From positions 122,458 to 186,457 of the forward strand of contig PXYW01000001.1 of assembly GCA_003023695.1 (NCBI GenBank): a DNA stretch of 64,000 nucleotides, written 5' to 3'. The translations under genes were made by a program, and so were the position numbers. Numbering within the stretch: position 1 is the first letter of the stretch; every line of letters starts with the position of its first letter. This DNA is from Sulfobacillus benefaciens. GTDB lineage: Bacteria; Bacillota; Sulfobacillia; Sulfobacillales; Sulfobacillaceae. Below are positions 27,891 to 36,944 of the stretch, piece by piece. The notes beneath the pieces are model-generated. The model did no database searches and was not told where the DNA came from. It worked only from the letters and a program-made list of their open reading frames with translations.

Positions 27891-27942
27891 GTTATAGACA
27901 TCGGATGCAGATTTGGTACACTATAGTCGTTAGACGTCTGAC
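27891..27942 (+). promoter_or_regulatory. Candidate GntR operators upstream of the sugar ABC operon
   Basis: Two TAGAC-containing elements, GTTATAGAC at 27891-27899 and TTAGACGTCTGA at 27930-27941 (with the palindrome AGACGTCT), lie just before the regulator gene. HutC/UTRA-type GntR proteins typically bind palindromes built around such TAGAC half-sites. Autoregulation is therefore likely but unproven. Confidence 0.45.
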
Positions 27943-27955
27943 CTTTGGAGATATG

Positions 27956-28675
27956 ATGATTCAACGAGTACAGTGGGTGCGACAGTCGTTGGAGGAATTG
28001 ATTTCGCAGCATCGACCAGGGGATCGTTTACCATCCGAAGAATCTTTGGCTAAAACACTTGACGTGAGCCGGGCGACAGTGCGGTCGGCATTAATTGCTC
28101 TGGAACAGGAAGGACGTATTGTGCGACGGCATGGTTTAGGCACATTTGTTGCTCAGCAGCGTCCCTTAGTGCGTGCCTCTTTGCACCATTTGTCCAGCGT
28201 TGCTGATATCGTGCGCGACAATGGGTATCGGGCCGAAGTCAAAGGAATTGATATTTTACCAGTGACGCTGCACCATCCGGTCGCATCGTCACTAGGATGC
28301 GAAGACGGCGATCCCGGTTATCGGGTGACCCGCACAGTATATGCCGACGGTACGCCCGCAGTATATCTTGTCGATTATCTTCCCGAGAAGTTTGGCGACC
28401 AGATCATTGACTTGAGGGGCTATAGCGATCGGATGTTGTCCTATCTAAGAAGTTTTGGCATAGTTGTCGACTACGCCATTACCCAGCTGTCTCTGGGACG
28501 AGCCTTTGAAGAGTCGGCACAGGCATTGAACATCAGTGTGGGGGATCCGGTGTTGTTATTGACACAGGTTGCGTATACCGCGCTGCAAGTTCCCGTTGTC
28601 TATAGTCTTGGTATTCACCGCGAGGGTTACGTCACGTACTCGATTTTGAGGCATACCGATGCAAGGAAGGATTAA
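27956..28675 (+). CDS. GntR-family transcriptional regulator (HutC/UTRA type)
   Basis: The 239-residue protein has an N-terminal winged helix (RPGDRLPSEESLAKTLDVSRATVRSAL, then GRIVRRHGLGTFVA) and a C-terminal UTRA effector domain (residues about 85-235). Effectors for this class are often sugar phosphates. ATG 27956 follows GGAG by 5 bases; an adjacent ATG three bases earlier is too close. It is the first gene of a sugar ABC operon, 2 bases before the first permease, so it probably senses the imported sugar or its phosphate. Confidence 0.9.
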   Translation: MIQRVQWVRQSLEELISQHRPGDRLPSEESLAKTLDVSRATVRSALIALEQEGRIVRRHGLGTFVAQQRPLVRASLHHLSSVADIVRDNGYRAEVKGIDILPVTLHHPVASSLGCEDGDPGYRVTRTVYADGTPAVYLVDYLPEKFGDQIIDLRGYSDRMLSYLRSFGIVVDYAITQLSLGRAFEESAQALNISVGDPVLLLTQVAYTALQVPVVYSLGIHREGYVTYSILRHTDARKD

Positions 28676-28677
28676 CC

Positions 28678-29565
28678 ATGAACTCGAAGACTTCCTTGAG
28701 GAAAAATTTTAGTAGCGGGCTTTACCTGCTGCCAGCGTTGATTATTTTGCTAACTTTTTGGCTAGTTCCGTTAGGACTTGTGGCGGGATTCAGTTTGTTT
28801 CACTGGGAATATGGCACGCATCCTCAATGGGTTGGCGTCAGCCAATATGGACAATTATTTCATCAGCAGCTGTTTTGGCAGTCGCTTCGTATTACTCTCA
28901 TCTTTGTTCTAGCCGTTGTCGTGGGCGGAACTTTGTTGTCTCTGGCTGTCGCGGTATTCTTGTACCGTGGTATTCGCGCTGTTGGGTTATTTCGCGCATT
29001 GTACTTTTTGCCCTATGTCATGCCTGTCGTAGCGACTTCTACGGTGTGGCTATGGATGTTTCAATCCCGAGTTGGGATTTTGGACCGAATTATTGCCGCA
29101 TTGGGCGGCAATGGCGCATTAGGATGGGTCGCAGAACCTAACTTGGCATTACTGAGTTTGATTATTTTTACCATCTGGTTTTCTTTTGGATTTACCATGC
29201 TGCTGTTTATGGCAGGTCTGACCAATGTTCCTCCCGAATTGTGGGAGGCCGCTAGTGTCGATGGAGCGAGCGCTTGGCAGCAGTTTGTGAAAATTACTTG
29301 GCCTCTGTTAACGCCTACAACTTTGTTTGTTGTCGTGGTAAACACTATTAACGCCTTTCAGGCGTTCACCCAAATTTACGCATTGACCCGTGGCGGACCG
29401 TTAAATGGCACCACCACATTGACCTATTACATTTATGAGACTGCGTTTACCTATTTCCATTTTGGTTCAGCCTCGGCGGCAGCAGTCATATTCTTCATCT
29501 TAATCCTATTGTTGACAGGGATCCAATTTGTGGTTTCCAAACGATTCATCCAGTACGGGGGATAA
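28678..29565 (+). CDS. Carbohydrate ABC transporter permease, MalF-like
   Basis: This is a 295-residue inner-membrane subunit with six transmembrane segments. The EAA loop that docks to the ATPase reads EAASVDGASAWQQFVKITWPLLTPT. It is a CUT1-family sugar permease, pairing with the next gene. ATG 28678 follows AAGGAAGG and lies 2 bases after the regulator stop. Confidence 0.93.
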   Translation: MNSKTSLRKNFSSGLYLLPALIILLTFWLVPLGLVAGFSLFHWEYGTHPQWVGVSQYGQLFHQQLFWQSLRITLIFVLAVVVGGTLLSLAVAVFLYRGIRAVGLFRALYFLPYVMPVVATSTVWLWMFQSRVGILDRIIAALGGNGALGWVAEPNLALLSLIIFTIWFSFGFTMLLFMAGLTNVPPELWEAASVDGASAWQQFVKITWPLLTPTTLFVVVVNTINAFQAFTQIYALTRGGPLNGTTTLTYYIYETAFTYFHFGSASAAAVIFFILILLLTGIQFVVSKRFIQYGG

Positions 29566-29569
29566 GGCT

Positions 29570-30388
29570 ATGGTGCGACCGGGCAAGATTATGGTATATG
29601 CGTTCCTCATCATCGTCCTAGTAGTGACGCTATTTCCAATATGGTGGATATTTTCGACGTCTGTCGAAACCGCATCTAGGGCCTATGCCTTTCCTGGAGC
29701 ACTGTGGCCGAACTGGACCTGGAGCAATTATCGCACAGCATGGGAACTGGCGCCCTGGATGAGATTTTTGTTAAATTCCGTTGGCATCGGGCTGGTGACG
29801 ACCGCCCTGGCGTTGCTGACATCATTATTAGCGGCATATGGTTTAGTGTATTTGCCCACTCGGTTTTCCGCCATTATCTTTACCGTCATTCTAGCGACCA
29901 TGATGGTACCGTTTTATTCCATTATTGTCCCTGATTACCTCATTGTGCGAGATCTGGGTTGGTTGAATACCTACACCGCACAAGTTGTACCCTTTGCCGC
30001 TAATGGATTTGCGGTGTTCATGCTGGTGCAATTTATGAGAGGGTTGCCCATCGAACTTCGCGATGCCGCCCGCATTGATGGCATAACCGATTGGGGATTT
30101 TTATGGCGGATTGTCATGCCGAATTTAAAGCCGGCAATGGCTACAGTGAGTATCTACGTTTTTCTTTTGAGTTGGAACGCGTTTTTGTGGCCACTCATCG
30201 TAACCAATGGCCCCACCGTGCAGCCCATACAGGTGGGATTGGCCAATTTCTTGTCCACCGCCAATGGAACGGATTGGACAGTGTTATCCGCTGCAGCGGC
30301 CATTACGACGATTCCGGTCCTTATATTGTACGCATTCGCGCAACGCCAAGTTGTCGAATCCGTTAGCAGGAGCGGGATTAAGGGATAA
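29570..30388 (+). CDS. Carbohydrate ABC transporter permease, MalG-like
   Basis: The 272-residue second permease of the importer has six membrane segments and the EAA-like loop RDAARIDGITDWGFLWRIVMPNLKP. ATG 29570 lies 4 bases after the stop of the first permease; the preceding GGGGGATAAG provides the ribosome site. It forms the heterodimeric channel with the upstream permease. Confidence 0.93.
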   Translation: MVRPGKIMVYAFLIIVLVVTLFPIWWIFSTSVETASRAYAFPGALWPNWTWSNYRTAWELAPWMRFLLNSVGIGLVTTALALLTSLLAAYGLVYLPTRFSAIIFTVILATMMVPFYSIIVPDYLIVRDLGWLNTYTAQVVPFAANGFAVFMLVQFMRGLPIELRDAARIDGITDWGFLWRIVMPNLKPAMATVSIYVFLLSWNAFLWPLIVTNGPTVQPIQVGLANFLSTANGTDWTVLSAAAAITTIPVLILYAFAQRQVVESVSRSGIKG

Positions 30389-30415
30389 CTATGAGGAAAA
30401 AGGAGGAATTGTGTG

Positions 30416-31723
30416 ATGTCGACTACAACACGTATGGTGTCTGCGGGAATTATGGCAGTGATGTTATCCGGTGTTGCGGCTGGGTGCGGTAATACCAGTA
30501 CACCGACGCCCAGTGCTAGTCCCAAAGTGACGGGTCCTGTGACAATTACCTTTTGGAATGAAATGACGGGGCCCTATGAAGCGGCTTTAGATAAAGTAAT
30601 TCACCAATTTGAACTACAACACAAAAATATTACAGTAGATGACGTGGTGGTGCCAAACGATGCAACGTTGGAACCCAAGCTGCTTTCGGCCGTAGTGGGT
30701 CAAGATCCGCCTACCATTTCCCAAATGAATCCACCATGGGCGACAGGATTCATTGAGACGGGAAGTTTGGTGAATATGAACCCATTCATAAACAGTTCGT
30801 CAGGTTTTTCACTGGCGCCATATTATCCGAATTTGCTGAAAGCTGGCCGCTGGCCAGACGGCGGACAATATCTGATGCCATTTAACATGGGCGCAGCGAT
30901 TATGTATTACAACAAAAATGCGTTCCAACAGGCTGGTATCACCTCGCCGCCGACAACTTGGAACGAATTTTCCAAGGATGCCGCCAAATTATCAGGAAAC
31001 GGACGGCAGGCCTTTGCCATTACTTTAGTACACACCTATCCCTGGCTGGCCTTTTTCTATCAGGCAGGCGGAAATTTTGTGTTAAAAAATGGCCAGCCCA
31101 ACCCAGCCGCATTTAGTGCGACGGGTCCTGCTGTCAAGGCTTTGACGTTATGGAGCAATATGGTTAATAACGGATCCGCCGTTTTGACGCAAGGGTATGG
31201 ATCACAAACGGATTTTGCCAACGGGACCAGTTCCATTCTTATCGGCACTTCGGCATTTGATCCATATTTGGTTCAGGCAGTAGCTAATAAATTCCCCATC
31301 GGCATTGCCCCGCTGCCCGGAGATGTGACACAGACGACCAGTGCCTTTGGAGGATATTTAGGCATCTTTTCCAAGGCCACGGCAAGCCAGCAAACGGCTG
31401 CCATGGAGTTTGTCAAGTATCTTACGTCTAAAGCGGGACAGCTTTCATGGATGGAAAACAGCCAAGGATATCTTCCTGTGCGTGACGATGTGGCATCATC
31501 GGCAGCTTCTTTCCTGGCAACCCACCCAGCACAGAAGGTGTCGTTGTCAGTACTGCCCAATGCTATCATGTCGCCCAAGGTGGCTTGGTGGGATGAGTTT
31601 TCCCATCAGGTGTTGCTAAATGATATTGAGGCGGTGTTATTAAAGAAAGAAACGCCGGCAGCGGCGATGAGCAGTGCCTATCAGCAGGCAAAATCCTTGG
31701 CCCAAAAAGACGGAACCTATTAG
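30416..31723 (+). CDS. Sugar ABC transporter substrate-binding lipoprotein (family 1)
   Basis: The 435-residue extracellular binding protein has a lipobox GVAAGC near residue 22-25, a Thr/Pro/Ser linker, and a family-1 core (VTITFWNEMTGPYEAALDKVIHQFE, then GAAIMYYNKNAFQQAGI). It delivers an oligosaccharide or sugar to the upstream permeases. AGGAGG serves either GTG 30413 or ATG 30416; I chose the ATG (9-base spacing). No ATPase gene is in the operon, so a shared MsmX/MsiK-type ATPase must be used. A strong hairpin follows. Confidence 0.92.
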   Translation: MSTTTRMVSAGIMAVMLSGVAAGCGNTSTPTPSASPKVTGPVTITFWNEMTGPYEAALDKVIHQFELQHKNITVDDVVVPNDATLEPKLLSAVVGQDPPTISQMNPPWATGFIETGSLVNMNPFINSSSGFSLAPYYPNLLKAGRWPDGGQYLMPFNMGAAIMYYNKNAFQQAGITSPPTTWNEFSKDAAKLSGNGRQAFAITLVHTYPWLAFFYQAGGNFVLKNGQPNPAAFSATGPAVKALTLWSNMVNNGSAVLTQGYGSQTDFANGTSSILIGTSAFDPYLVQAVANKFPIGIAPLPGDVTQTTSAFGGYLGIFSKATASQQTAAMEFVKYLTSKAGQLSWMENSQGYLPVRDDVASSAASFLATHPAQKVSLSVLPNAIMSPKVAWWDEFSHQVLLNDIEAVLLKKETPAAAMSSAYQQAKSLAQKDGTY

Positions 31724-31734
31724 AAGTTTCTCAA

Positions 31735-31771
31735 CCCAGGGCAGGAAACAACAGATCCTGCCCTGGGTTAT
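31735..31771 (+). terminator. Terminator hairpin after the sugar ABC operon
   Basis: A perfect 14-bp stem AACCCAGGGCAGGA (31735-31748) / TCCTGCCCTGGGTT (31758-31771) with a 9-base loop lies 11 bases after the stop codon. The following ATCTAATAA is only weakly T-rich. Confidence 0.75.
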
Positions 31772-32504
31772 CTAATAACCCCGCGAGATGTAGGACACTG
31801 TTGCCACGAACTATTCGATTCTCTCTAGAAAGACACACTCTATGGTTTCATGCATGTCCAGCGATCGTACGGTGGCAATGCTCATTCAGGCGGGCATGTC
31901 GTTGCGATTGAATTAAGATAAACTGGCGGTTGCCGAGATGGGTAGCTGGCCCAATGACAGATATGCGCTCATAGGCTATGCAACCCCCTAGGGATTTTGG
32001 CATGAAAGGGAACGATTGCAGTCGAAGTCCAGAGGGCAGCCCTTTGACTATCGGGTTGGGCATAACACTATCTCTTGATTTTTTTGTGTTATTGCTGTAC
32101 TCACCACAAAATTGACCCATCAACAATAAGCGAACAAACATTGTGGTACCCTGTTCGCTCTGCAAATAAGCCTAAATCGCCATAGACTCTAGTACCATCT
32201 CACTTCCCATCACCTCAGCAATAAGGTCTTTTGCTGATGACCTATCGGGGAATAGACTCTACGATGGTTCGCGTACTCAGAATGGAGTCCAGGCATCGCG
32301 GCAAAGGTTGCCCCCTTTGCACCATAGGGGGAATAAGTGCGATTGATTCCCGAAAATCCCAGGAATTTTCAACGCGTATCCAAGGCAGGCTTCGCCTGGT
32401 ATCAAGCCTCGCAATGACGTACATCATTTTCGTTGGTTTCTTCGAATGACTGTTTCCATGCCATGACTGAACACCCGGAATTGGTCCTGGATATTGCACT
32501 GGAG
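31772..32504. other. Gene-poor region with an inverted repeat
   Basis: No convincing gene is seen in 730 bases. A minus-strand frame from 32165 to 31848 (105 codons) has no recognisable motif and a poor ribosome site. A perfect 8-bp inverted repeat AGCGAACA (32129-32136) / TGTTCGCT (32152-32159) with a 15-base spacer lies in its first codons and could be a protein-binding site. The rest shows nothing I can name. Confidence 0.35.
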
Positions 32505-33464
32505 CTATCTGCAGAATACCTGCGACCCAATTTCGGTCGTGACCGGCAAGGAATTCATCCATCCCGTATGCGGCAGGTTGGGATTGAAATAAAACAGAGC
32601 ACCATGAGTAGGGTCCCAACCATTTAGAGCAGCCTGAGCCGCCATAAAGGCCAGAGGACCGGGAGCTTGCCAAATGGTACCATTGCTGACGGAAGAGAAC
32701 TGCCCCGGATCTTCGATAACCCCAGGCAATGTTTTGGGAAACCCTGGCGCATTCAGTCGGTTGATGACCACTGCAGCTACTGCGACTTGGCCCACAAATG
32801 GCTGATTGCCAGCTTCGGCTTGAACCAAATGCGCCAGCAAAAGGACATCCGACGCAGAATACGTGGTGGTTTGCGGTAAGCTGCGGCTTGTTAGCAAGGG
32901 CAAAGCTGCAGTTTGTTGGGCCGGGGAGTAGACCCCTTGGGGAACGGTACCGGTATAGGGGATGATTATGGTTTGACCCGGGGCAAGCTTGTCCGATACT
33001 AGTCGATTCTCATGCCAAAGCAATAGCAATGGCACACCGAATTGTTGCGCAATCGATTTTAAGGTATCTCCAGGCTTTACCGTATACATGTCTGGGACCA
33101 CTAGGTATTTGCCGGCGTAGATCGTGGTTGAAGTTAATTGGTTGGCTTCTTCTAAGTCCAGGACAGAAGTATGGAACTTTTGGGCGATCGACCACAATGA
33201 ATCTCCCCATTGGATGTGGTATAGATGCCCCTGGGGAGGAATCGGGCGCAGCAGACGAACCGGCTTTCCTGTAACCCGGGATGATTTAGGAATGACAAAA
33301 GCTAGCGGAGATACAACTTGATGAGACGGTTTGGAAGATAAATCTGCATGAGACGGTGCTTGAACCTTAGGGGGAGCCGTAAGTCCAATGACCAGAGCTC
33401 CAAGCCCGATGAAAATTTGCCGTTGCCACAACTTAGTATGTTGAAGCCAGTCCAATACTTTCAC
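32505..33464 (-). CDS. LysM-containing cell wall hydrolase (SleB/CwlJ type)
   Basis: The 319-residue exported protein has a signal peptide (about 1-35), two LysM peptidoglycan-binding domains (YHIQWGDSLWSIAQKFHTS near 82-124 and YTVKPGDTLKSIAQQFGV near 127-170), and a C-terminal Hydrolase_2 domain (HLVQAEAGNQPFVGQVAVAAVVINRL ... QFSS). Such enzymes are spore cortex-lytic transglycosylases. GTG 33464 is chosen since GGGAGGG lies just upstream; the longer frame would place that sequence inside the coding region. This supports an endospore-forming host. Confidence 0.88.
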   Translation of the reverse strand: MKVLDWLQHTKLWQRQIFIGLGALVIGLTAPPKVQAPSHADLSSKPSHQVVSPLAFVIPKSSRVTGKPVRLLRPIPPQGHLYHIQWGDSLWSIAQKFHTSVLDLEEANQLTSTTIYAGKYLVVPDMYTVKPGDTLKSIAQQFGVPLLLLWHENRLVSDKLAPGQTIIIPYTGTVPQGVYSPAQQTAALPLLTSRSLPQTTTYSASDVLLLAHLVQAEAGNQPFVGQVAVAAVVINRLNAPGFPKTLPGVIEDPGQFSSVSNGTIWQAPGPLAFMAAQAALNGWDPTHGALFYFNPNLPHTGWMNSLPVTTEIGSQVFCR

Positions 33465-33700
33465 CAATAGGAACCCTCCCGCTAACACAGAGTTGTCCTA
33501 TGTGTATGCAGGGTAAGGCAATAAATTTCCTAAATTCGGATCCTTTGGCGTATCAATGGATAATTCGGTAGGTGCTTGCCAAAGGCAGCGATACTTGAGA
33601 TTGTTATCAGGAAATGTGAAAAGCCCACACGAAATTCTGTTACCAGATTAAGGTTTTCTGTTCGTAGCCATTGGTGTATTACCGAAAGGAAGTATTGATT

Positions 33701-35710
33701 ATGCTAGCGAGATATCCTATTACAGTAGCCCGTCCGGTTCATGAAGAGCGTTTTGGCCATCACCTGGTTGATCCCTACCGTTGGTTGGAAGAGGGCACTT
33801 CGGGCGAAGTGCAAGAATGGGCGCGGCAGCAGCATACCTACACCATCGAATGTTTGCGGGGTGACAGCCGATGGGGAACTATCCGCAATCGCTTGCGGCA
33901 ATTGCGAAATCTTCGCGATATCACCATACCCAAAGTAGCGGGGACCAGTCAGGTCTATTTATTGCGGGAACCGCAACAAAATCAGGCGGTATTGTATCTA
34001 GAACAGAACAATCGACGTATGGTTCTGTATGATCCCAATTTGGCTTCAGAACCCGAGGCAGTGGATTGGTATGAAGTGTCCCCACGAGGTCGGTATGTCG
34101 CATTTGGAGTTTCGCAACATGGCAATGAATGGTCCACTTTACAAGTGTTCGATACGCTTCAGGGGCACTGCACAGACGATCGCATTCCTCGCGCACGATA
34201 TTCCTCAGTAGCTTTTGACCCCGACGGGAAAGGATTTTACTACACCCGTTACCCAGTGCCAGGAGAAGTGCCTAAAGGAGAGGAGGACTACCACAGTTCG
34301 GTATTTTGGCACGCCTTTGGGACGCCATATAGTCACGATGTGCTCATCCTGCGGGATTCAGACCGACGGTCGATGCCGAGCGTCAGTCTATCTGACACCG
34401 GCCGCTTTCTAGCCGTACAAATATCCCACGGCTGGGTTGAAGATGACGTATTGATTAAAGACGTTGCCCACAACGGCCCTTGGCAAAAAGTCGGCCCCAT
34501 GCCGCCAGGAGTAGCATCCCCCTATTGGGTGGGCGATAGGCTTTTTTTACACACGAATCGGCAGAATTCGTCGTGGGAGCTTCTCGAAGTTGACTTGGAA
34601 AAGGGATCTTGGCAATCAGTAATACCGCCTCATCCAGGCAGGATATTACATGATATAGGTTTTTTCCAACATCGGATTATGGCTCATTATATAGAGATTG
34701 CGGTTTCGAGACTTGAGACCTTCGCACTGGACGGAACTGACAGGGTACCTATCGATCTACCCGACTTTAGCCAGGTGACAGGCATGGCGGGAACCTGGGA
34801 AGGCGATTTGACTGTTATTGGTCTGACTGGATTTGACCGACCCCAGGGCCTCTACCGATGGCAGGGACAAGGAGGAGGGTTGATGCCAATGAACCTGGCC
34901 AGTGATTTAAATTCCACCATGCGAATCCGTCAGCAATGGGCTACTTCGAAAGACGGCACTCGCATTCCGTACTTTCTTCTGACACCAAACAACGCAGAGC
35001 CAACAGGCACTATGCCGCTGGTGGTGACGGGATACGGCGGCTTTAATATCGCCAATCTGCCAGCCTACTCGCCATCCATTGTGCGCTGGGTAGAAGAAGG
35101 CGGTATTTATGTTGTGAGCAACTTGCGCGGGGGCAGCGAATTTGGTGAAACCTGGCATCAGGCGGGCATGCTGGAACGCAAGCAAACTGTGTTTGATGAT
35201 TTTGCTGCGGTAGTTGCTGACGTGCAACAGCGAGGGTGGACGGATCCTGAGCATACGGTGATTACTGGACGAAGCAACGGAGGACTGTTGGTGGGCGCGC
35301 TATTGACTCAAAAACCAGAGTTGGTGAAAGGCGTTGTCTGTGGTGTGCCACTTCTGGACATGATTCGATACCCATATTTTCAAATTGCAGATCTTTGGAC
35401 GCACGAATATGGAACCCCTGATCGGCAGCCAGATTTTGAATGGCTCCTGCAATATTCTCCTTACCATAATGTGCGGCCAACCATAGATTATCCCGCCACA
35501 TTGTTTTTTACCTCGGCGGAAGATTCTCGGGTAGATCCCCTGCATGCCAGAAAAATGGCGGCGTTGCTTCAGAATCTCCCTGGCCAGTTGCAGCCCATCT
35601 ACCTGCGGGTGGAACCTCAGGCCGGGCATGGGGTAGGCAAGACCGTAGAGCAGTGGGTGACCGAGGAAGCCGATATCTGGACGTTTACTGAGCAACTAAT
35701 TAAGTCCTGA
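33701..35710 (+). CDS. Prolyl oligopeptidase (peptidase S9A)
   Basis: The 669-residue enzyme cleaves short peptides after proline. It has an N-terminal seven-bladed propeller (starting with HLVDPYRWLEE) and a C-terminal alpha/beta hydrolase. The nucleophile Ser is near 525 in GRSNGGLL; the Asp is in EDSRVDPLHARKM (about 608-612) and the His in AGHG (about 642). No signal peptide is present. ATG 33701 follows AAAGGAAG. A RidA-family gene follows 84 bases downstream. Confidence 0.93.
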   Translation: MLARYPITVARPVHEERFGHHLVDPYRWLEEGTSGEVQEWARQQHTYTIECLRGDSRWGTIRNRLRQLRNLRDITIPKVAGTSQVYLLREPQQNQAVLYLEQNNRRMVLYDPNLASEPEAVDWYEVSPRGRYVAFGVSQHGNEWSTLQVFDTLQGHCTDDRIPRARYSSVAFDPDGKGFYYTRYPVPGEVPKGEEDYHSSVFWHAFGTPYSHDVLILRDSDRRSMPSVSLSDTGRFLAVQISHGWVEDDVLIKDVAHNGPWQKVGPMPPGVASPYWVGDRLFLHTNRQNSSWELLEVDLEKGSWQSVIPPHPGRILHDIGFFQHRIMAHYIEIAVSRLETFALDGTDRVPIDLPDFSQVTGMAGTWEGDLTVIGLTGFDRPQGLYRWQGQGGGLMPMNLASDLNSTMRIRQQWATSKDGTRIPYFLLTPNNAEPTGTMPLVVTGYGGFNIANLPAYSPSIVRWVEEGGIYVVSNLRGGSEFGETWHQAGMLERKQTVFDDFAAVVADVQQRGWTDPEHTVITGRSNGGLLVGALLTQKPELVKGVVCGVPLLDMIRYPYFQIADLWTHEYGTPDRQPDFEWLLQYSPYHNVRPTIDYPATLFFTSAEDSRVDPLHARKMAALLQNLPGQLQPIYLRVEPQAGHGVGKTVEQWVTEEADIWTFTEQLIKS

Positions 35711-35794
35711 TGGGATATATGGGCTGGACTGGGGAAATGACAATGGTCGGGTCCGTATACCCGCCATACTTCAAATTTGGGGGAATAGCAAAAA

Positions 35795-36202
35795 ATGAAC
35801 AAGCGACTGACGGTGTCGACAGAAAACACTTGGGAATCATATGTCGGCTACAGCCGTGCTATTCGGATAGGGGACTTGGTAGAGGTCGCGGGGACCACTG
35901 CGGTGCGCGGCAATGAGGTATTAGGTGGAGATGACCCCTATCTGCAAACGGTGAATGCATTACAAATCATCGAAGAATCTTTGGCCAAGCTAGGTGCACG
36001 ATTGTCGGATGTAATTCGCACACGCATGTTTGTTACGGACATTTCACAGTGGCAGGAAATCGGCAAGGCCCATGGAGAGTTTTTTGGTGATGTCCGTCCA
36101 GTGGCTACGATGGTGGAAGTCAAGGCATTAATTGACCCTCGACTGTTAGTAGAAATCGAGGTGGAAGCCGTCGTGCGTCAGAACGACGAGCAAGAAGGCT
36201 GA
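35795..36202 (+). CDS. RidA/YjgF-family protein
   Basis: The 135-residue protein belongs to the RidA superfamily, whose members hydrolyse reactive enamine/imine intermediates. Typical stretches are RAIRIGDLVEVAGTTAV, NALQIIEESLAKLGARLSDVIRTRMFVTDI and PVATMVEVKALIDPRLLVEIEVEAVV. The Arg of the RxRMxVTD motif that binds the substrate carboxylate is present. ATG 35795 follows GGGGGA. Confidence 0.93.
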   Translation: MNKRLTVSTENTWESYVGYSRAIRIGDLVEVAGTTAVRGNEVLGGDDPYLQTVNALQIIEESLAKLGARLSDVIRTRMFVTDISQWQEIGKAHGEFFGDVRPVATMVEVKALIDPRLLVEIEVEAVVRQNDEQEG

Positions 36203-36527
36203 TGCTGCGGATGAGAGACCTTGTTGACCGATAGCCTTGTTGACCGATAGCCTTATTCACTGGGTCTTTGACATCCGCGGCGTCCAAGGTCTTGTGAGCA
36301 ACCGTGTAACTGTTGGCCAAGGGGGTCCCAACGTTATACTGTTTTGGAGGCCGGCGCAACGCAAGTGTTCATAAGGAGGTATAAACTGCTTAGAATAAAT
36401 ATATGATTATACATGACGATATTGTATAATCCTTTTAGGTGATCACGATACCCTTAGGAACCGAATCTCCTTCCATCATAGAGTTGACCTCGGGTCAGCA
36501 GCCCGAAGATCACACCGGTCAGCTTGC
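36203..36527. other. Intergenic region with a short tandem repeat and an orphan ribosome site
   Basis: Two perfect copies of the 16-base unit CCTTGTTGACCGATAG lie at 36219-36250, followed by a partial third. An AAGGAGGT at 36373-36380 has no start codon behind it, and TATAAT stands at 36425-36430. These look like leftover control elements in front of the decayed gene that follows. No intact gene is seen. Confidence 0.45.
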
Positions 36528-36944
36528 GTGCCGTCAACACCCACGCCCGTTTATGCGGATGGTGGGTTGCACCGCTGTATTTACGGATGTCGTTTTACTA
36601 ACTGGACTCAGAGCCCTGAAACAGTAACATCAACCCTTACTGGTTCGCATACAAAGGATGCATCGGCCAGCGCTTCGCTAGGCGGGGGATGGGGCCCAAT
36701 TAATGCTACTGTGGGTTACAATGCAGATACTTCTTACACATGGAGTTATTCTGAGGCGGTAACTATTACCATTAATCCTAACTATCAGGGTTGGAACTAG
36801 TACGGCGTAGCCCGCGACGAGTGGTATGGTGACTATTACTATCTGAACTCATCATGCAATCAATCAGGAGGATCGTGGATCTATGTTTATAGCCCACGTT
36901 ATAAAGAGGTTATTTCACAAACGCAATATGATCCACAACCCTAA
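36528..36944 (+). pseudogene. Secreted-protein gene with an in-frame TAG and a lost 5' end
   Basis: The frame reads VYADGG, like the end of a signal peptide, then a Ser/Thr-rich stretch (ETVTSTLTGSHTKDASASASLGGGWG, TVGYNADTSYTWSYSEAVTITINP). A TAG at 36798-36800 interrupts it, but the same frame stays open to 36944 with a sensible sequence (WYGDYYYLNSSCNQSGGSWIYVYSPRY). Upstream of 36528 the frame has no start codon and no hydrophobic signal core. It is best read as a decayed exported protein gene; the family is unknown to me. The final codons overlap the lipoprotein gene. Confidence 0.6.

Noticed and set aside
31735..31771. GGGTTGAGAAA on the minus strand at the sugar operon terminator, similar to the IS605-type ends
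   Set aside because: It is part of a simple 14-bp terminator stem at the right distance from the stop codon, and none of the other right-end hairpins are present. The match is probably chance.
31848..32165. Minus-strand 105-codon frame
   Set aside because: No good ribosome site, no recognisable motif, and composition like the surrounding non-coding DNA; too weak to call a gene.
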